From CAZSDU01 sp964605775 (GTDB lineage Bacteria; Bacteroidota; Bacteroidia; Bacteroidales; FEN-979), in NCBI GenBank assembly GCA_964605775.1, contig CAZSDU010000005.1:70700-134699 (forward strand): DNA of 64,000 bases. Reading direction: 5' to 3'. A program made the translations under genes and the position numbers. Position 1 is the first letter of the stretch; every line of letters starts with the position of its first letter. Positions 35,376-45,023 of the stretch are shown one piece after another. The notes below the pieces were generated by a model, which saw only the letters and a program-made list of their open reading frames with translations, did not search any database and was not told the DNA's origin.

Positions 35376-38063
35376 TCAAACCAATTCCTTGACTACTTCC
35401 ACCGTAGCATCCTGGTTGTTAATAAGGATCTCGAAGCCACGTTTCTGAAAGACGGAGATCATCCGTTGGTTATCGGTAGTGGTTTGGGCCGTGATTCGTT
35501 TAAGGTTCCATTTCCGGGCAATCTCAAGGCAGAAATCTGTTATTTTATTTCCCAGATCTTTATGCTGCCAGGCATCGATAATAAGGATGGCATATTCCAC
35601 GGTTTCATGGTCAGGGTCGGCGATGAGTCTGCCCACGCCTATCAGGCGTTTCTGCTCATGTTCAACGATTTCCGCCACAATGGCTATTTCCCGATCATAA
35701 TCGATATAGCAGTATCGGGTGGCTACCTCATGGGTTTCCCAATGGAAAAAGTAACGGAAGCGGGAGTAAAGGGATTCTTTGGAACATTGTCCGATCATTT
35801 CCAGCCACAGGGGTTCATCTTCTGGTTTAATCGGTCGGAAAAGGATCTCCGAACCATCCTGCAACCGTTCTTTTTTAACAAATTCTTCAGGGTAAGGATG
35901 GAGGGCCAGATGGTCATATTTCCCTTTCAGCAATGACGGATCTTTTTCTCCGATCACAATTCTGGCATCCAGGGCAATGACATCATCCGGAGTGACCAGC
36001 AGGGGATTGATATCGAGCTCATTGATTTCAGGATAATCCGCCGCGAGATACGACAAGCGGATCAATACCTGAATCAATTTTTCGATGTTTTTCGGCTGAC
36101 TGCCGCGATATCCACTCAGGAGAGGATAGATTTTCAGGGATTCAAGCATATGCCGGGCCAGCCTTTCATTTAACGGAGGAAACCCAAGGGCTTTGTCACC
36201 AAACAATTCCGCGGTGATGCCACCCATTCCGACCATCAGCACGGTACCGAATACCTTATCTTTTTTGATCCCCAGGATAAGTTCAACAGCATCTTTTGTG
36301 AATGCCATTTTCTGAACACTAACGCCTTCGATTCTGGCATCTGGTCTTTTAAGCCTGGCTGATTCCATGATCCTTTCATAGGCAGCCCTGACCATTTTTT
36401 CTGTTCCAAGGTTCAATTGTACGCCTCCCACATCTGATTTATGCGTGATGTCAGGAGATTGGATTTTCAAAACAACCGGGTAAGCGATTTTAGCTGAAAT
36501 CTTGACGGCTTCTTCCACATGCTTGGTAAAAAAGGGTTTGGTAGTCTGAATTCCGTATGTTTCCAGGATGGTCTTGGACATTTCTTCAGAAAGGATGGGA
36601 TCCTTATCCCTGATCATCCGGCTGAAATCTTCACGGAGTTTCTGACGGTCAACCGTGAATTCTACCGGGATATCCCTGGGCGTTTCATAGAGGGTATCAA
36701 GGTTCCTGGAATAAGCTACCAGGGTCATGAATGCCCGGATAGCTTGTTCTGGGGTTTTATAGGAAGGGATTCCGCTTTCCACGAGAATATCATCGGCTTC
36801 GTGCATGCTTTGTCCACCCAGCCATGCAGCCAGAATAGGCTTTTGCGTTACCTTTATCAGGGCAGAGATCTCTTTTGCAGTGGCATTGGGATTGGTCATG
36901 GCCTGTGGGGTAAGGATGACGAGAACAGCATCCACCCCTGAATCTTCCAGTACGATCTGGGTGGCTTTGGCGATGCGTTTGGCCCGGGCATCTCCCAGGA
37001 CATCCACCGGATTACCATGTGACCAGTAAGCCGGCAGGTTCTCATTCAGCCTGTTCATGGTTTCTGGCGAAAGTACAGCCAAAATACCATTTGAAGCGAT
37101 CAGGGCATCCGTTGCCATAACCCCGGGGCCACCGGCATTGGTGATAATTCCCAAACGGGGGCCTTGTGGAATTTTATTTCTTCCAATCAGTTCCGCCACG
37201 CTAAAAATATCTCCGATATCGTAGACACGGGCAAGACCTGCCCTTTGAAAAGCAGCATCATAAATCGCATCTTCAGAGGCCATTGCCCCTGTGTGGGAAG
37301 CAGCAACCTGGGCAGACTCCGGAAAACGTCCCGCTTTATAGACCACAATCGGTTTTTTCCGGGCAAAGGCACGGGCAGCAGTCATGAATTTTCTGACATT
37401 CCTGATGGACTCTATGTACAAAATGATGCATTTGGTATTTTCATCTTCTCCGAAATAATCAATCAGGTCGCCAAATTCAACATCAAGGCTGTTGCCGATA
37501 GAAACAAATTGGGAAAACCCGATTTTTCCTTCCATCGCCCAATCCAGAACGGAAGTACAAAGCGCTCCAGACTGGGAAATGAATGCAATGTTCCCTGACC
37601 TGGGCATGTCGGCGGCAAAACTGGCATTTAGTTTCAGCCCGGGTACGATAATTCCGAGACAATTGGGGCCAATGACCCTCATGCCTTCAAACTTTTTTAT
37701 TTCCGCCCTGATTTGTTCCTCCAGTTTCAATCCTTCCTCCCCTATTTCCCTGAATCCTGCCGACATGATGATCAAGCCTCTAACCCCGGATTCACCGCAT
37801 TCCCTGACTAAACCGGGGACCTTTTCCGCCGGGGTACAGATGATCCCCAATTCCGGTGTTTTCGGCAAGCTCCTTACATCCGGGAAACAGGGTATTCCCA
37901 TTACGGCTTCATGGTCGGGATTGACCGGATAAACCACTCCCCTGAAACCACCGCTCACCAGGTTGATCAGCACTTTTCCACTGACACTGTTGGGATTGGT
38001 GGTGACTCCTATCAAAGCGATCCGCTGGGGATTGAAAATGTTGTTGAGCTTATGGATATTCAT
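35376..38063 (-). CDS. ADP-forming acyl-CoA synthetase fused to GNAT acetyltransferase
   Basis: An 895-residue fusion. Residues about 8-460 form the alpha part (CoA-binding, succinyl-CoA ligase-like), with the phosphohistidine loop ASHTGAMASED at about 258-268. Residues about 480-705 are the beta ATP-grasp part (VGMGGITAELFGDKALGF), and about 725-880 a GNAT domain (LIGVGRLIADP, then QHKDLGNKI as CoA loop). This is the layout of PatZ/Pat-type protein acetyltransferases, except that their synthetase half has lost the catalytic His. Here the His is kept, so the enzyme may really make acetyl-CoA + ADP + Pi (or the reverse, gaining ATP) and also acetylate lysines. A near-consensus -7 element lies at 38096-38103. 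Confidence 0.93.
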   Translation of the reverse strand: MNIHKLNNIFNPQRIALIGVTTNPNSVSGKVLINLVSGGFRGVVYPVNPDHEAVMGIPCFPDVRSLPKTPELGIICTPAEKVPGLVRECGESGVRGLIIMSAGFREIGEEGLKLEEQIRAEIKKFEGMRVIGPNCLGIIVPGLKLNASFAADMPRSGNIAFISQSGALCTSVLDWAMEGKIGFSQFVSIGNSLDVEFGDLIDYFGEDENTKCIILYIESIRNVRKFMTAARAFARKKPIVVYKAGRFPESAQVAASHTGAMASEDAIYDAAFQRAGLARVYDIGDIFSVAELIGRNKIPQGPRLGIITNAGGPGVMATDALIASNGILAVLSPETMNRLNENLPAYWSHGNPVDVLGDARAKRIAKATQIVLEDSGVDAVLVILTPQAMTNPNATAKEISALIKVTQKPILAAWLGGQSMHEADDILVESGIPSYKTPEQAIRAFMTLVAYSRNLDTLYETPRDIPVEFTVDRQKLREDFSRMIRDKDPILSEEMSKTILETYGIQTTKPFFTKHVEEAVKISAKIAYPVVLKIQSPDITHKSDVGGVQLNLGTEKMVRAAYERIMESARLKRPDARIEGVSVQKMAFTKDAVELILGIKKDKVFGTVLMVGMGGITAELFGDKALGFPPLNERLARHMLESLKIYPLLSGYRGSQPKNIEKLIQVLIRLSYLAADYPEINELDINPLLVTPDDVIALDARIVIGEKDPSLLKGKYDHLALHPYPEEFVKKERLQDGSEILFRPIKPEDEPLWLEMIGQCSKESLYSRFRYFFHWETHEVATRYCYIDYDREIAIVAEIVEHEQKRLIGVGRLIADPDHETVEYAILIIDAWQHKDLGNKITDFCLEIARKWNLKRITAQTTTDNQRMISVFQKRGFEILINNQDATVEVVKELV

Positions 38064-38067
38064 GGGT

Positions 38068-38086
38068 AATAGCGAAATAGCGAAAT
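38068..38086. repeat. Short tandem octamer, AATAGCGA twice
   Basis: AATAGCGA AATAGCGA AAT directly upstream of the start codon of the ADP-forming synthetase gene. It overlaps the 5' leader and belongs to the same class of short-period tracts as the other repeats in the window. Confidence 0.6.
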
Positions 38087-38153
38087 TTATGGGTGTAAAG
38101 ATAGTGATTTTCAGTTGGCCTGGGGCAGAAGGTAGCCGCCTGATGAGGGTTTA

Positions 38154-38681
38154 TTATTTCTTCTGATAAGATGCCGGATCCAGGGCTTTCGGTGTCCAGA
38201 GGCTCAGGAAGCGAATCACTTTTGTCGTATCATACCCTTTGACCTTCGGGTTCGGATATTCAAAAGGTTCAGAATCCTGGGTGTTTAAACGCTTCCCGTT
38301 TTTATCGAGGAGGACAAAAACCGGATACCCGAAACGGTTCGGGAACCCGAATTCCTGGAAGATGGTATGGTCGCGCTTGTCTTTTTCATGCGAAACATTA
38401 AGCAGAAGATAAACGTAGTTCTTCTTCACCAGTGAGTCCACACGGGGAACGCCGGTCACCAAAGCATGAAACCGCATACACCAGGGACACCAGTTTCCTC
38501 CAAACTGGATAAGTATATTTTTGTCTTCTTTCTGTGCCTGTGCAATGGCAGCTTTCAGATCGGCACGGGCATCCTGGTTCTCGTTGTATGGCCTGACGGA
38601 TGATTGAGCAAAGGAAGGGACCCATGACAAATAACCAATGACAAATATCAGAACAGGGATGAATATGAATTTCTTTTTCAT
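38154..38681 (-). CDS. Exported thioredoxin-like protein
   Basis: A 175-residue protein from ATG 38681 with a signal peptide (FIPVLIFVIGYLSWVPSFAQ). The active site is NWCPWCMRF, a WCPWC CxxC at about 66-70, of the thioredoxin_7 type. A cis-proline-like segment is present in FGYPVFVLLDKNGK. Expected to be a periplasmic thiol-disulfide oxidoreductase or reductant for cell-envelope proteins. It has its own promoter element, although the upstream DUF5916 gene is only about 36 nt away. Confidence 0.9.
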   Translation of the reverse strand: MKKKFIFIPVLIFVIGYLSWVPSFAQSSVRPYNENQDARADLKAAIAQAQKEDKNILIQFGGNWCPWCMRFHALVTGVPRVDSLVKKNYVYLLLNVSHEKDKRDHTIFQEFGFPNRFGYPVFVLLDKNGKRLNTQDSEPFEYPNPKVKGYDTTKVIRFLSLWTPKALDPASYQKK

Positions 38682-38702
38682 GGTATCAGCAGTTTTGAAT
38701 TG

Positions 38703-38710
38703 CAAAAATA
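38703..38710 (-). promoter_or_regulatory. Promoter -7 element of the thioredoxin-like gene
   Basis: TATTTTTG on the minus strand, exact match to TAnnTTTG, about 22 nt upstream of the start codon. Confidence 0.5.
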
Positions 38711-38717
38711 GCCCTAT

Positions 38718-41249
38718 TTACTGATTGACAGTTGATGTTTGCTTTTTCTTAAAAGTCTTTTTCAGTAACAAATAGTCGAGATAATAAAGGATACGGAAAG
38801 AAAAACTATTGGCCTGGGGGGAGCTTATGGTATTGCTGAAATCCCTGAAATAATTGCTAACCAATTTTTCATCAAGGGTAAAAATGGCATTTTTCCAGAC
38901 CACGCTCAGTTCGCTTCCGGGAGCAAAATACCATATAAATTGCAGGTCGATGGTGAAGGCGTTGAAATTGATATTCTGATGCTCTATAAAACCAGCTGGA
39001 TCTAAGGTTCCGTTCTGGTTCAGGGTATAAAATGAGAGGTATTTTGCCTGCGACCAGTAATGTCTTGCCCTCAGGGAGAGCGAGGTTTTCGTACTAAAGA
39101 TATACCGGGCATTGAGAATGTTATTGATGGTGGTGATGTCACGGCGGCCGAATGCGATGACTGGATTTGAAAGGGAATCGTAGGTGGTGGTGACCCAGCC
39201 ATAGTTATTAAGATCTTTCTCGTAATTGATTTCCAGTGCCAGGGAAAACCTGTCGCTGAAACGTAACCTGGGGATAAAGGTGAAATAATAACTGAAATTA
39301 TGGTTTTCAGGGCTGTTCATAAAACCCAGGGAATGGCCATAACGGAAAGGCTTCCTGCTGTCGGAAAAGAAACTCCAGTCGCCCGAATAGTTCAGGGGCA
39401 TTTTATAAACCCTTCCCCACATCCGGGGTTCGTAATAATCGTTAAAGCCCAGGGGTTGTATGCTCGCATATATTTCATTGGTCCAGTATTTCACGAAAGT
39501 GATGGAGTTATTCAACCTGAATTCCAATGTTTTAAAATTATAAGGCCGATAAAGCGTAGTATAAATAGCCTGAAAGTCGGTTTGGGAATTGATGATCTTT
39601 CCCTTAGGGTCGAAATCATACCAGGAAAGCCTGAGGCGGTTATAGGTTTCATTGTTGTAAAGCAGGAATCCCATGTCGTTTGGGTCGTAAGTGTCGCCGG
39701 TTTCCTGACGAAACAACTGGGCCTGGAATTTTCCGCTGGGTTTTGACAGGGCTATGATGTACTGATGTCCGAATTCAGGATGAACTCCCCTGATATATTT
39801 CTGGCTGACATTGGCACGTCCAAAGACCTGGAAAGTGTTTTTCTTGTTTTTTATTTTGGTTTCGACACCTGTAACATTGGCTGAATAACCCTCTTCCGGT
39901 GTCCAGTAATTGGTATTGATCAGGGTAACATAAGAATTGTTTTTCAGATTCTGGTCAAAGACCAGGACGTTATAATTCGTAAAAGGCTGGGTCATGATCC
40001 TCCTCGTTACCCCGCTTAGGGTATCCTGAATACTGGCCCAGGTATTGGTAGTCATCCCATTGAAAAAGCCGATTCCCAGTCCTTTTGCATTTCTTCCGGA
40101 GATTTTTGTTGCATTGATGATCCTTGTCTGGTCAGGATTTGAATTCACTTTCTCATTCTGGCGCAGGCTGTCGTAGGGAGCCCCATAATTTTTTGGTATG
40201 CTGCCGACCCTGCGGGTGTAAAAAATCTCGCATTTATCGAATAGTTCCGTGGCTTCCGTGAAAAACTGTCTTTTTTCATCGTACCTCACTTCAAAGGGAC
40301 TCAGGTTAAGGATACGGTCATCGGATTGGACCTGACCGAAATCGGGAATCAGCATCATGTCGAGCGTATAGCTTTCATTGATCCCGTAACGGATATCCAG
40401 TCCGCCCCTCAGGAAAGTTGACCAGTTTTTAATTTCCGGGATTTTCTCGACATAGCCCGACACATAGGGTGTGAAGGAAAGCCTTACCGGGGGCTTAATG
40501 TTTTTAAATCCCGTCAATCTGCCATAATACCGGAAAATATCCTGTGATTTATTATCGACCCACGACCAGGTAGAATATTCATGATAACGGTGGATATTTC
40601 TCCAGAAGTTAATTCCCCAGATCTGTTCTTCCGTTTTTGGGAACCTTAAGGCGGAATAGGGAATTTTAAGCTCCGTAATCCAGGCGGAATCCGTAATGAT
40701 CGCGGCGCTTTCCCAAACGGCATCCCAGGTAATATCCTGTCCCACGGCTGAATATTTGCAATCATTCTGAAGGTTGGCGGGGCTCACCTTGAACTCGTAC
40801 ATATTAAGCCCGTCGTTATATGGCAGAATGTCGAAAGAAATATAATCCGTATTTAAGGACTCTATCTGGTCGCGGCGCCCCAGTTCCTTGCAGATGCTGT
40901 CAGGATGGGGATCATACATAATCGCCAGAATATATAATGCCATATCATCATAGGCAAGCCGGATTTCGGTGGGAAGTGCCGGCAGGGTTCCGTTGCGGGG
41001 AGCATATTCCACAAAATTGCCGGCCACTGCAGCCGTTTTCCAGCAAGCTTCATTCGGATGACCATCAATTTTGGGAGGCACAGAAATACGGGCGGCAGGA
41101 ATGTCTTTTCTGATCAATGCAGCAGAATCCAATACCGAAAAGGATTCCTGGGCAGACAGAAAGATGGGAAAGATGAGTAAAAGGAGAACCAATAAAATGT
41201 TGCACCTCCCGAAAAATCTGAATCGGATGAATAATCGATGGTTTGTCAT
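38718..41249 (-). CDS. DUF5916 outer-membrane beta-barrel with CBM9-like N-domain
   Basis: An 843-residue protein from ATG 41249 with a signal peptide (ILLVLLLLIFPIFLSAQ). Residues about 45-225 resemble a carbohydrate-binding family 9 fold (ISVPPKIDGHPNEACWKTA, then TEIRLAYDDMALYI and ITELKIPYSALRFP). The rest, about 250-843, is DUF5916, a predicted outer-membrane barrel with alternating aromatic strands that end in a hydrophobic C-terminus. Its function is not established; related genes are often near extracellular hydrolases. The thioredoxin-like gene follows at about 36 nt. Confidence 0.88.
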   Translation of the reverse strand: MTNHRLFIRFRFFGRCNILLVLLLLIFPIFLSAQESFSVLDSAALIRKDIPAARISVPPKIDGHPNEACWKTAAVAGNFVEYAPRNGTLPALPTEIRLAYDDMALYILAIMYDPHPDSICKELGRRDQIESLNTDYISFDILPYNDGLNMYEFKVSPANLQNDCKYSAVGQDITWDAVWESAAIITDSAWITELKIPYSALRFPKTEEQIWGINFWRNIHRYHEYSTWSWVDNKSQDIFRYYGRLTGFKNIKPPVRLSFTPYVSGYVEKIPEIKNWSTFLRGGLDIRYGINESYTLDMMLIPDFGQVQSDDRILNLSPFEVRYDEKRQFFTEATELFDKCEIFYTRRVGSIPKNYGAPYDSLRQNEKVNSNPDQTRIINATKISGRNAKGLGIGFFNGMTTNTWASIQDTLSGVTRRIMTQPFTNYNVLVFDQNLKNNSYVTLINTNYWTPEEGYSANVTGVETKIKNKKNTFQVFGRANVSQKYIRGVHPEFGHQYIIALSKPSGKFQAQLFRQETGDTYDPNDMGFLLYNNETYNRLRLSWYDFDPKGKIINSQTDFQAIYTTLYRPYNFKTLEFRLNNSITFVKYWTNEIYASIQPLGFNDYYEPRMWGRVYKMPLNYSGDWSFFSDSRKPFRYGHSLGFMNSPENHNFSYYFTFIPRLRFSDRFSLALEINYEKDLNNYGWVTTTYDSLSNPVIAFGRRDITTINNILNARYIFSTKTSLSLRARHYWSQAKYLSFYTLNQNGTLDPAGFIEHQNINFNAFTIDLQFIWYFAPGSELSVVWKNAIFTLDEKLVSNYFRDFSNTISSPQANSFSFRILYYLDYLLLKKTFKKKQTSTVNQ

Positions 41250-41255
41250 AAAATT

Positions 41256-41263
41256 CAAAAATA
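41256..41263 (-). promoter_or_regulatory. Promoter -7 element of the DUF5916 gene
   Basis: TATTTTTG on the minus strand, exact TAnnTTTG match, only 6 nt from the chosen ATG, so the mRNA would be nearly leaderless; this is a reason for caution about either the promoter or the start. Confidence 0.35.
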
Positions 41264-41373
41264 ACAGTCCTTCTTCATCCACGAAAAAAATTTTGATGAA
41301 AACCAGAAAATATTCTGCTTAAGGCGGGATTCCCATGATTTTCGACCATTTCTTTAACGTTTATTGTTTTTCA

Positions 41374-41405
41374 TTTGGATAGACGAACCGGAAAAGTTAA
41401 TTTTA
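41374..41405 (+). promoter_or_regulatory. Promoter of the fused sensor gene
   Basis: TTTG at 41374-41377, a 20-nt spacer and TAATTTTA at 41398-41405 (one mismatch to TAnnTTTG), 23 nt before the start codon. Confidence 0.5.
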
Positions 41406-41428
41406 CCTGAACAAATAATCCATTTTGT

Positions 41429-44400
41429 ATGGAGGCAACCCATCATTCAAACGTTGATCTCAGTTTCACACCTTCCGGGAAAGTCAAAGGGAAATTCCTT
41501 GTCGCTGATACTGAAACCACCGGTTTGATTACGAAACAGTTATCAGGCATGAACGACCGGACTAATTTACCCCGGGTCATCCAGGTTGCATGGCTGCTTT
41601 TTGATGAAGATGGAAAACAGATCAGCGCACACAACCGTTATCTTTTTCAGGAACAGCCGATCCCCGCCCAGAGTAAGCGAATACATGGTATTGATGATGC
41701 TTCGGTTCATGAGAAAGGGGAATCAGCCACAGCCGTTTGGAGTGATTTCATTAAGGATCTTGAAAACTGTAAATACTTTATTGGTCATAATATCGATTTT
41801 GATCTTCCGGTCATTGAAGGAGAACTGCAACGATTACAGATCAACAATGCTTTCGCAGGAAAAAAGATGATCTGTACCATGAAACAGGGGAAGGCTTTTT
41901 GCAGAATTCCTGCCGCTGACGGACATGGTTTCAGATATCCTGACCTGGAAGAGTTGTTTAAAATCGCCTTTTATGGCCGGCTTACCGACCAGCCTATTAC
42001 AGGATTACACGATGCCTATGTAGATGCCGCCATAACTGCAAAAGTATTTTTCAGGCTGCTGGATACTCACCATATCATTCTTGCAGACGCCCCGGAAGAG
42101 CCTTTTCAGCTACCCTTGTTTCCCGAAAAAACCGAAGTTATCAGAAATAAATTCTTCATCCACATCATCCTTCCAACTTTGCTCACCATTATTCTTTTTC
42201 TCCTGACCATTTTTACGATCATCATTCCCAGGTTCAGAGAAAACATCATGCTGGGAAAAAGGGAGATGATCAAAGAACTGACAAATTCGGCTTCCAGCAT
42301 TCTGGAAAAATACCAGCAAGATGAACGACATGGGCTGATGACTCGCGAAGAAGCTCAGAAAACAGCCATTTCAAGGATCCGATACCTCCGCTACGGAGAG
42401 GAAAACAAAGACTATTTCTGGATTACCGACATGAAGCCCGAAATGATAATGCATCCATACCGAGCCGACCTGGACGGAACAAGTTTAACCACATTTGCAG
42501 ATCCGCAAGGGAAGAAACTGTTTGTAGAAATGGTATTGGTAGCGCGTAAAAACGGCCAGGGGTATGTTGATTATATGTGGCAATGGAAAGATGACACAGC
42601 ACATATTGTCCCCAAATTGTCGTATGTAAAAGCATTTAAACCATGGGGCTGGATCATCGGTACAGGGATTTATCTTGAAGATGTAAAAAAAGAAATCCGG
42701 ATGCTGACTCAACGACTGCTTTTCACAACCCTTGGGATCGCTTTATTGATTGCCATACTGCTGACTTACATCACCCTGCAAAGCATGAAGATCGAATGGA
42801 AGAGAAAGAAAGCTGAATCGCTGCTGCAGGTATCCAGGGAAAAATACAAGACCCTTGTTGATGCCACTACTGAGGGGCTGATTATGATTATCGACCGCAA
42901 AATCATCTTCACGAACAATCACCTTCATGCATTATCCGGTTACAGTGAACAGGAATTGCTCAACCAATCCCTGACTTTTCTCTTCAGCAACAGAAACCAG
43001 CATGATGTGATGGAGCTTTTTAAAGGACGGGAACTGCCGGATGGTCAATTCGAATTGATCCTGACCTGCAGGGATGGCCATGAAGTGGAAGCGATTTTAT
43101 CCATCACTTCCATTATATTTTATGAAAAGCAGGGAAAACTGGTGACGGTCAAAGATGCTTCCGTTCATAAACACCCGGATGGGAAAACGGATGATTTGAT
43201 GCACCTTTTAGGATTTGCCGGTCTTGGTTTCATCAGGGTATTACTCGACGAGAAAGGAAAAATACTGCATGCAGGTCCTTCCATCCTGAAATTGCTTGGC
43301 TTTGAAAGTTTACAGGAACTATCGCAATGCAGTTTCCTTGATTTCTTTATTGATTCTGCTGAGAAGAAGCAATTCCGAAAACAACTGCTGACCGAAGGAA
43401 GAATCAAATCCTCATCCATCCGGATCAGGCGAAAAGATGGTGTCGTTTTGACCATATCCGTTTCGATGATTGTAGTAAAAAACGAGACGGGGCAAGTATT
43501 TGGTGATGGCATTATCACCGACCTTACAAAACAGATCCGGGAAACGAGGGAAATGGAGGAGATGGTTTCACGGCTGGATGCTCATTCGCATTTATTACAG
43601 ACCCCTGTAAGCCCGCTCATCATACCGGTCGGCGACATCCCCATGGAAACCCCGCTTACACAAGTAATCGGACGAATGAAGAGGACGCAGACCGATGCGA
43701 TCCTGGTCTCTAATAACACCGGGGCAAAGATCGGGATCATCACAGCCCGGGATATCACCGACCGCATCCTTCTGGCTGACCTGGATTTTCAAAAACCCGC
43801 CTGGGAGATTATGAGTGCCCCCCTGATCAATGCAGAATATGGGATAACCATGCAGCAGGCCCTTGCCTGGATGAAAGCTGCCGGGATCTCACATCTTGCC
43901 ATAAAAAACCCAGCCGGTGAGATCCGGGAAATGGTTCAACTGAAAGATATCTCCTGGTCACTGGTGAATTCGTATGTATATATCGGAAATCAGATCGATA
44001 CAGCTCAAACCACGGGCGAATTAACAGCTCTTTTCCAGGAATTCAAGAAGTACATGCGCATCATGATCAAACAGAACCTGCCCCCTGATCACATGGGTGA
44101 AAGCATGGCGTCGATCTCAGACCGGATCACCAAAAGGATGATTGTACTGGCGTGCGAAGAGATCGGGAATCCTCCTGCAGAATTTGCTTTTATCGCGCTG
44201 GGGAGTGAAGGCCGCATGGAACAGACCCTTGCAACGGATCAGGACAATGCCATCATTTTCAAAGATGTTGCAGATGAAGATCTCGAAAAGGTACTGGCCT
44301 GGTTCAACAGACTGGCAGAAATCGTATGCAACAACCTTAACACGACAGGATACAGCTTCTGCAAGGGAAGGATCATGGCAAAAAACCCGCAGTGGTGCCA

Positions 44401-45010
44401 GCCTCTTAAAACCTGGAAAAGATATTTTTCTCAATGGATTTACAACACTGAACCCCAAAACCTGATGGATGTTTCCATCTTCTTCGATTTACGCACTGTA
44501 TACGGGAACTCTATGCTGACTGATGAACTGCGGCAACATATCAACCAGGTGTCCGACGGGAATGGATCCTTTTTCTATAACCTTGCTGAAAATGTCCTCT
44601 CATTCAGATCCGGCCTAGGACTCACCGGGAATATCCATACTGACAGGAAGGACGACAAGGATTTTATCAACCTGAAAAATGCAGTCACACCTTACATCAT
44701 GTTTGCGCGGATCTATACCATTTATCACAAAATAAACCTGTCGAATACGGCTGCCCGGTTTCGAGCACTCAGTGAATTCCAGGTCATTCCGCCTGCATTA
44801 AACCAGGATGTCCTTTTCGGGTACCATTTCCTGATGCAGTTACGTTACCGCCATCAGGTTACTTGCCTTGAAAAGAACCAGGAGATCAACAACGCCATGC
44901 CCATGCAGGATCTGACGCCGATGGAGGAAACCTTTATTAAAAAAATACTAGCACAGACTGCCGAATTGCAGAATAAGCTGAGTGCCGATTTTAAAAGTTC
45001 CGTAATGTAA
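41429..45010 (+). CDS. Fused exonuclease-Cache-PAS-PAS-CBS-DUF294 nucleotidyltransferase
   Basis: A single 1193-residue reading frame with six parts. (1) About 20-215: a DnaQ-like DEDDh exonuclease, ADTETTG, GHNIDFDLP and HDAYVDA all intact. (2) TM1 at about 240-263, an extracytoplasmic single-Cache domain (about 275-420; YFWITDM, PWGWIIGTGIY), TM2 at about 430-452. (3, 4) Two PAS-like domains, about 474-575 and 590-700. (5) A CBS pair, about 715-850. (6) DUF294 nucleotidyltransferase, about 870-1005, with GSEGRMEQTLATDQDNA, then its helical C-domain to the end. In Proteobacteria a DnaQ-like protein and a separate CBS-DUF294 protein lie beside acetate-type symporters; here they are fused and carry a sensor. 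It converges with the symporter operon, whose 3' end is 13 nt away. Function of the nucleotidyl transfer is unknown; control of solute uptake is inferred. Confidence 0.93.
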   Translation: MEATHHSNVDLSFTPSGKVKGKFLVADTETTGLITKQLSGMNDRTNLPRVIQVAWLLFDEDGKQISAHNRYLFQEQPIPAQSKRIHGIDDASVHEKGESATAVWSDFIKDLENCKYFIGHNIDFDLPVIEGELQRLQINNAFAGKKMICTMKQGKAFCRIPAADGHGFRYPDLEELFKIAFYGRLTDQPITGLHDAYVDAAITAKVFFRLLDTHHIILADAPEEPFQLPLFPEKTEVIRNKFFIHIILPTLLTIILFLLTIFTIIIPRFRENIMLGKREMIKELTNSASSILEKYQQDERHGLMTREEAQKTAISRIRYLRYGEENKDYFWITDMKPEMIMHPYRADLDGTSLTTFADPQGKKLFVEMVLVARKNGQGYVDYMWQWKDDTAHIVPKLSYVKAFKPWGWIIGTGIYLEDVKKEIRMLTQRLLFTTLGIALLIAILLTYITLQSMKIEWKRKKAESLLQVSREKYKTLVDATTEGLIMIIDRKIIFTNNHLHALSGYSEQELLNQSLTFLFSNRNQHDVMELFKGRELPDGQFELILTCRDGHEVEAILSITSIIFYEKQGKLVTVKDASVHKHPDGKTDDLMHLLGFAGLGFIRVLLDEKGKILHAGPSILKLLGFESLQELSQCSFLDFFIDSAEKKQFRKQLLTEGRIKSSSIRIRRKDGVVLTISVSMIVVKNETGQVFGDGIITDLTKQIRETREMEEMVSRLDAHSHLLQTPVSPLIIPVGDIPMETPLTQVIGRMKRTQTDAILVSNNTGAKIGIITARDITDRILLADLDFQKPAWEIMSAPLINAEYGITMQQALAWMKAAGISHLAIKNPAGEIREMVQLKDISWSLVNSYVYIGNQIDTAQTTGELTALFQEFKKYMRIMIKQNLPPDHMGESMASISDRITKRMIVLACEEIGNPPAEFAFIALGSEGRMEQTLATDQDNAIIFKDVADEDLEKVLAWFNRLAEIVCNNLNTTGYSFCKGRIMAKNPQWCQPLKTWKRYFSQWIYNTEPQNLMDVSIFFDLRTVYGNSMLTDELRQHINQVSDGNGSFFYNLAENVLSFRSGLGLTGNIHTDRKDDKDFINLKNAVTPYIMFARIYTIYHKINLSNTAARFRALSEFQVIPPALNQDVLFGYHFLMQLRYRHQVTCLEKNQEINNAMPMQDLTPMEETFIKKILAQTAELQNKLSADFKSSVM

Positions 45011-45023
45011 TTTAGGGATGTTG

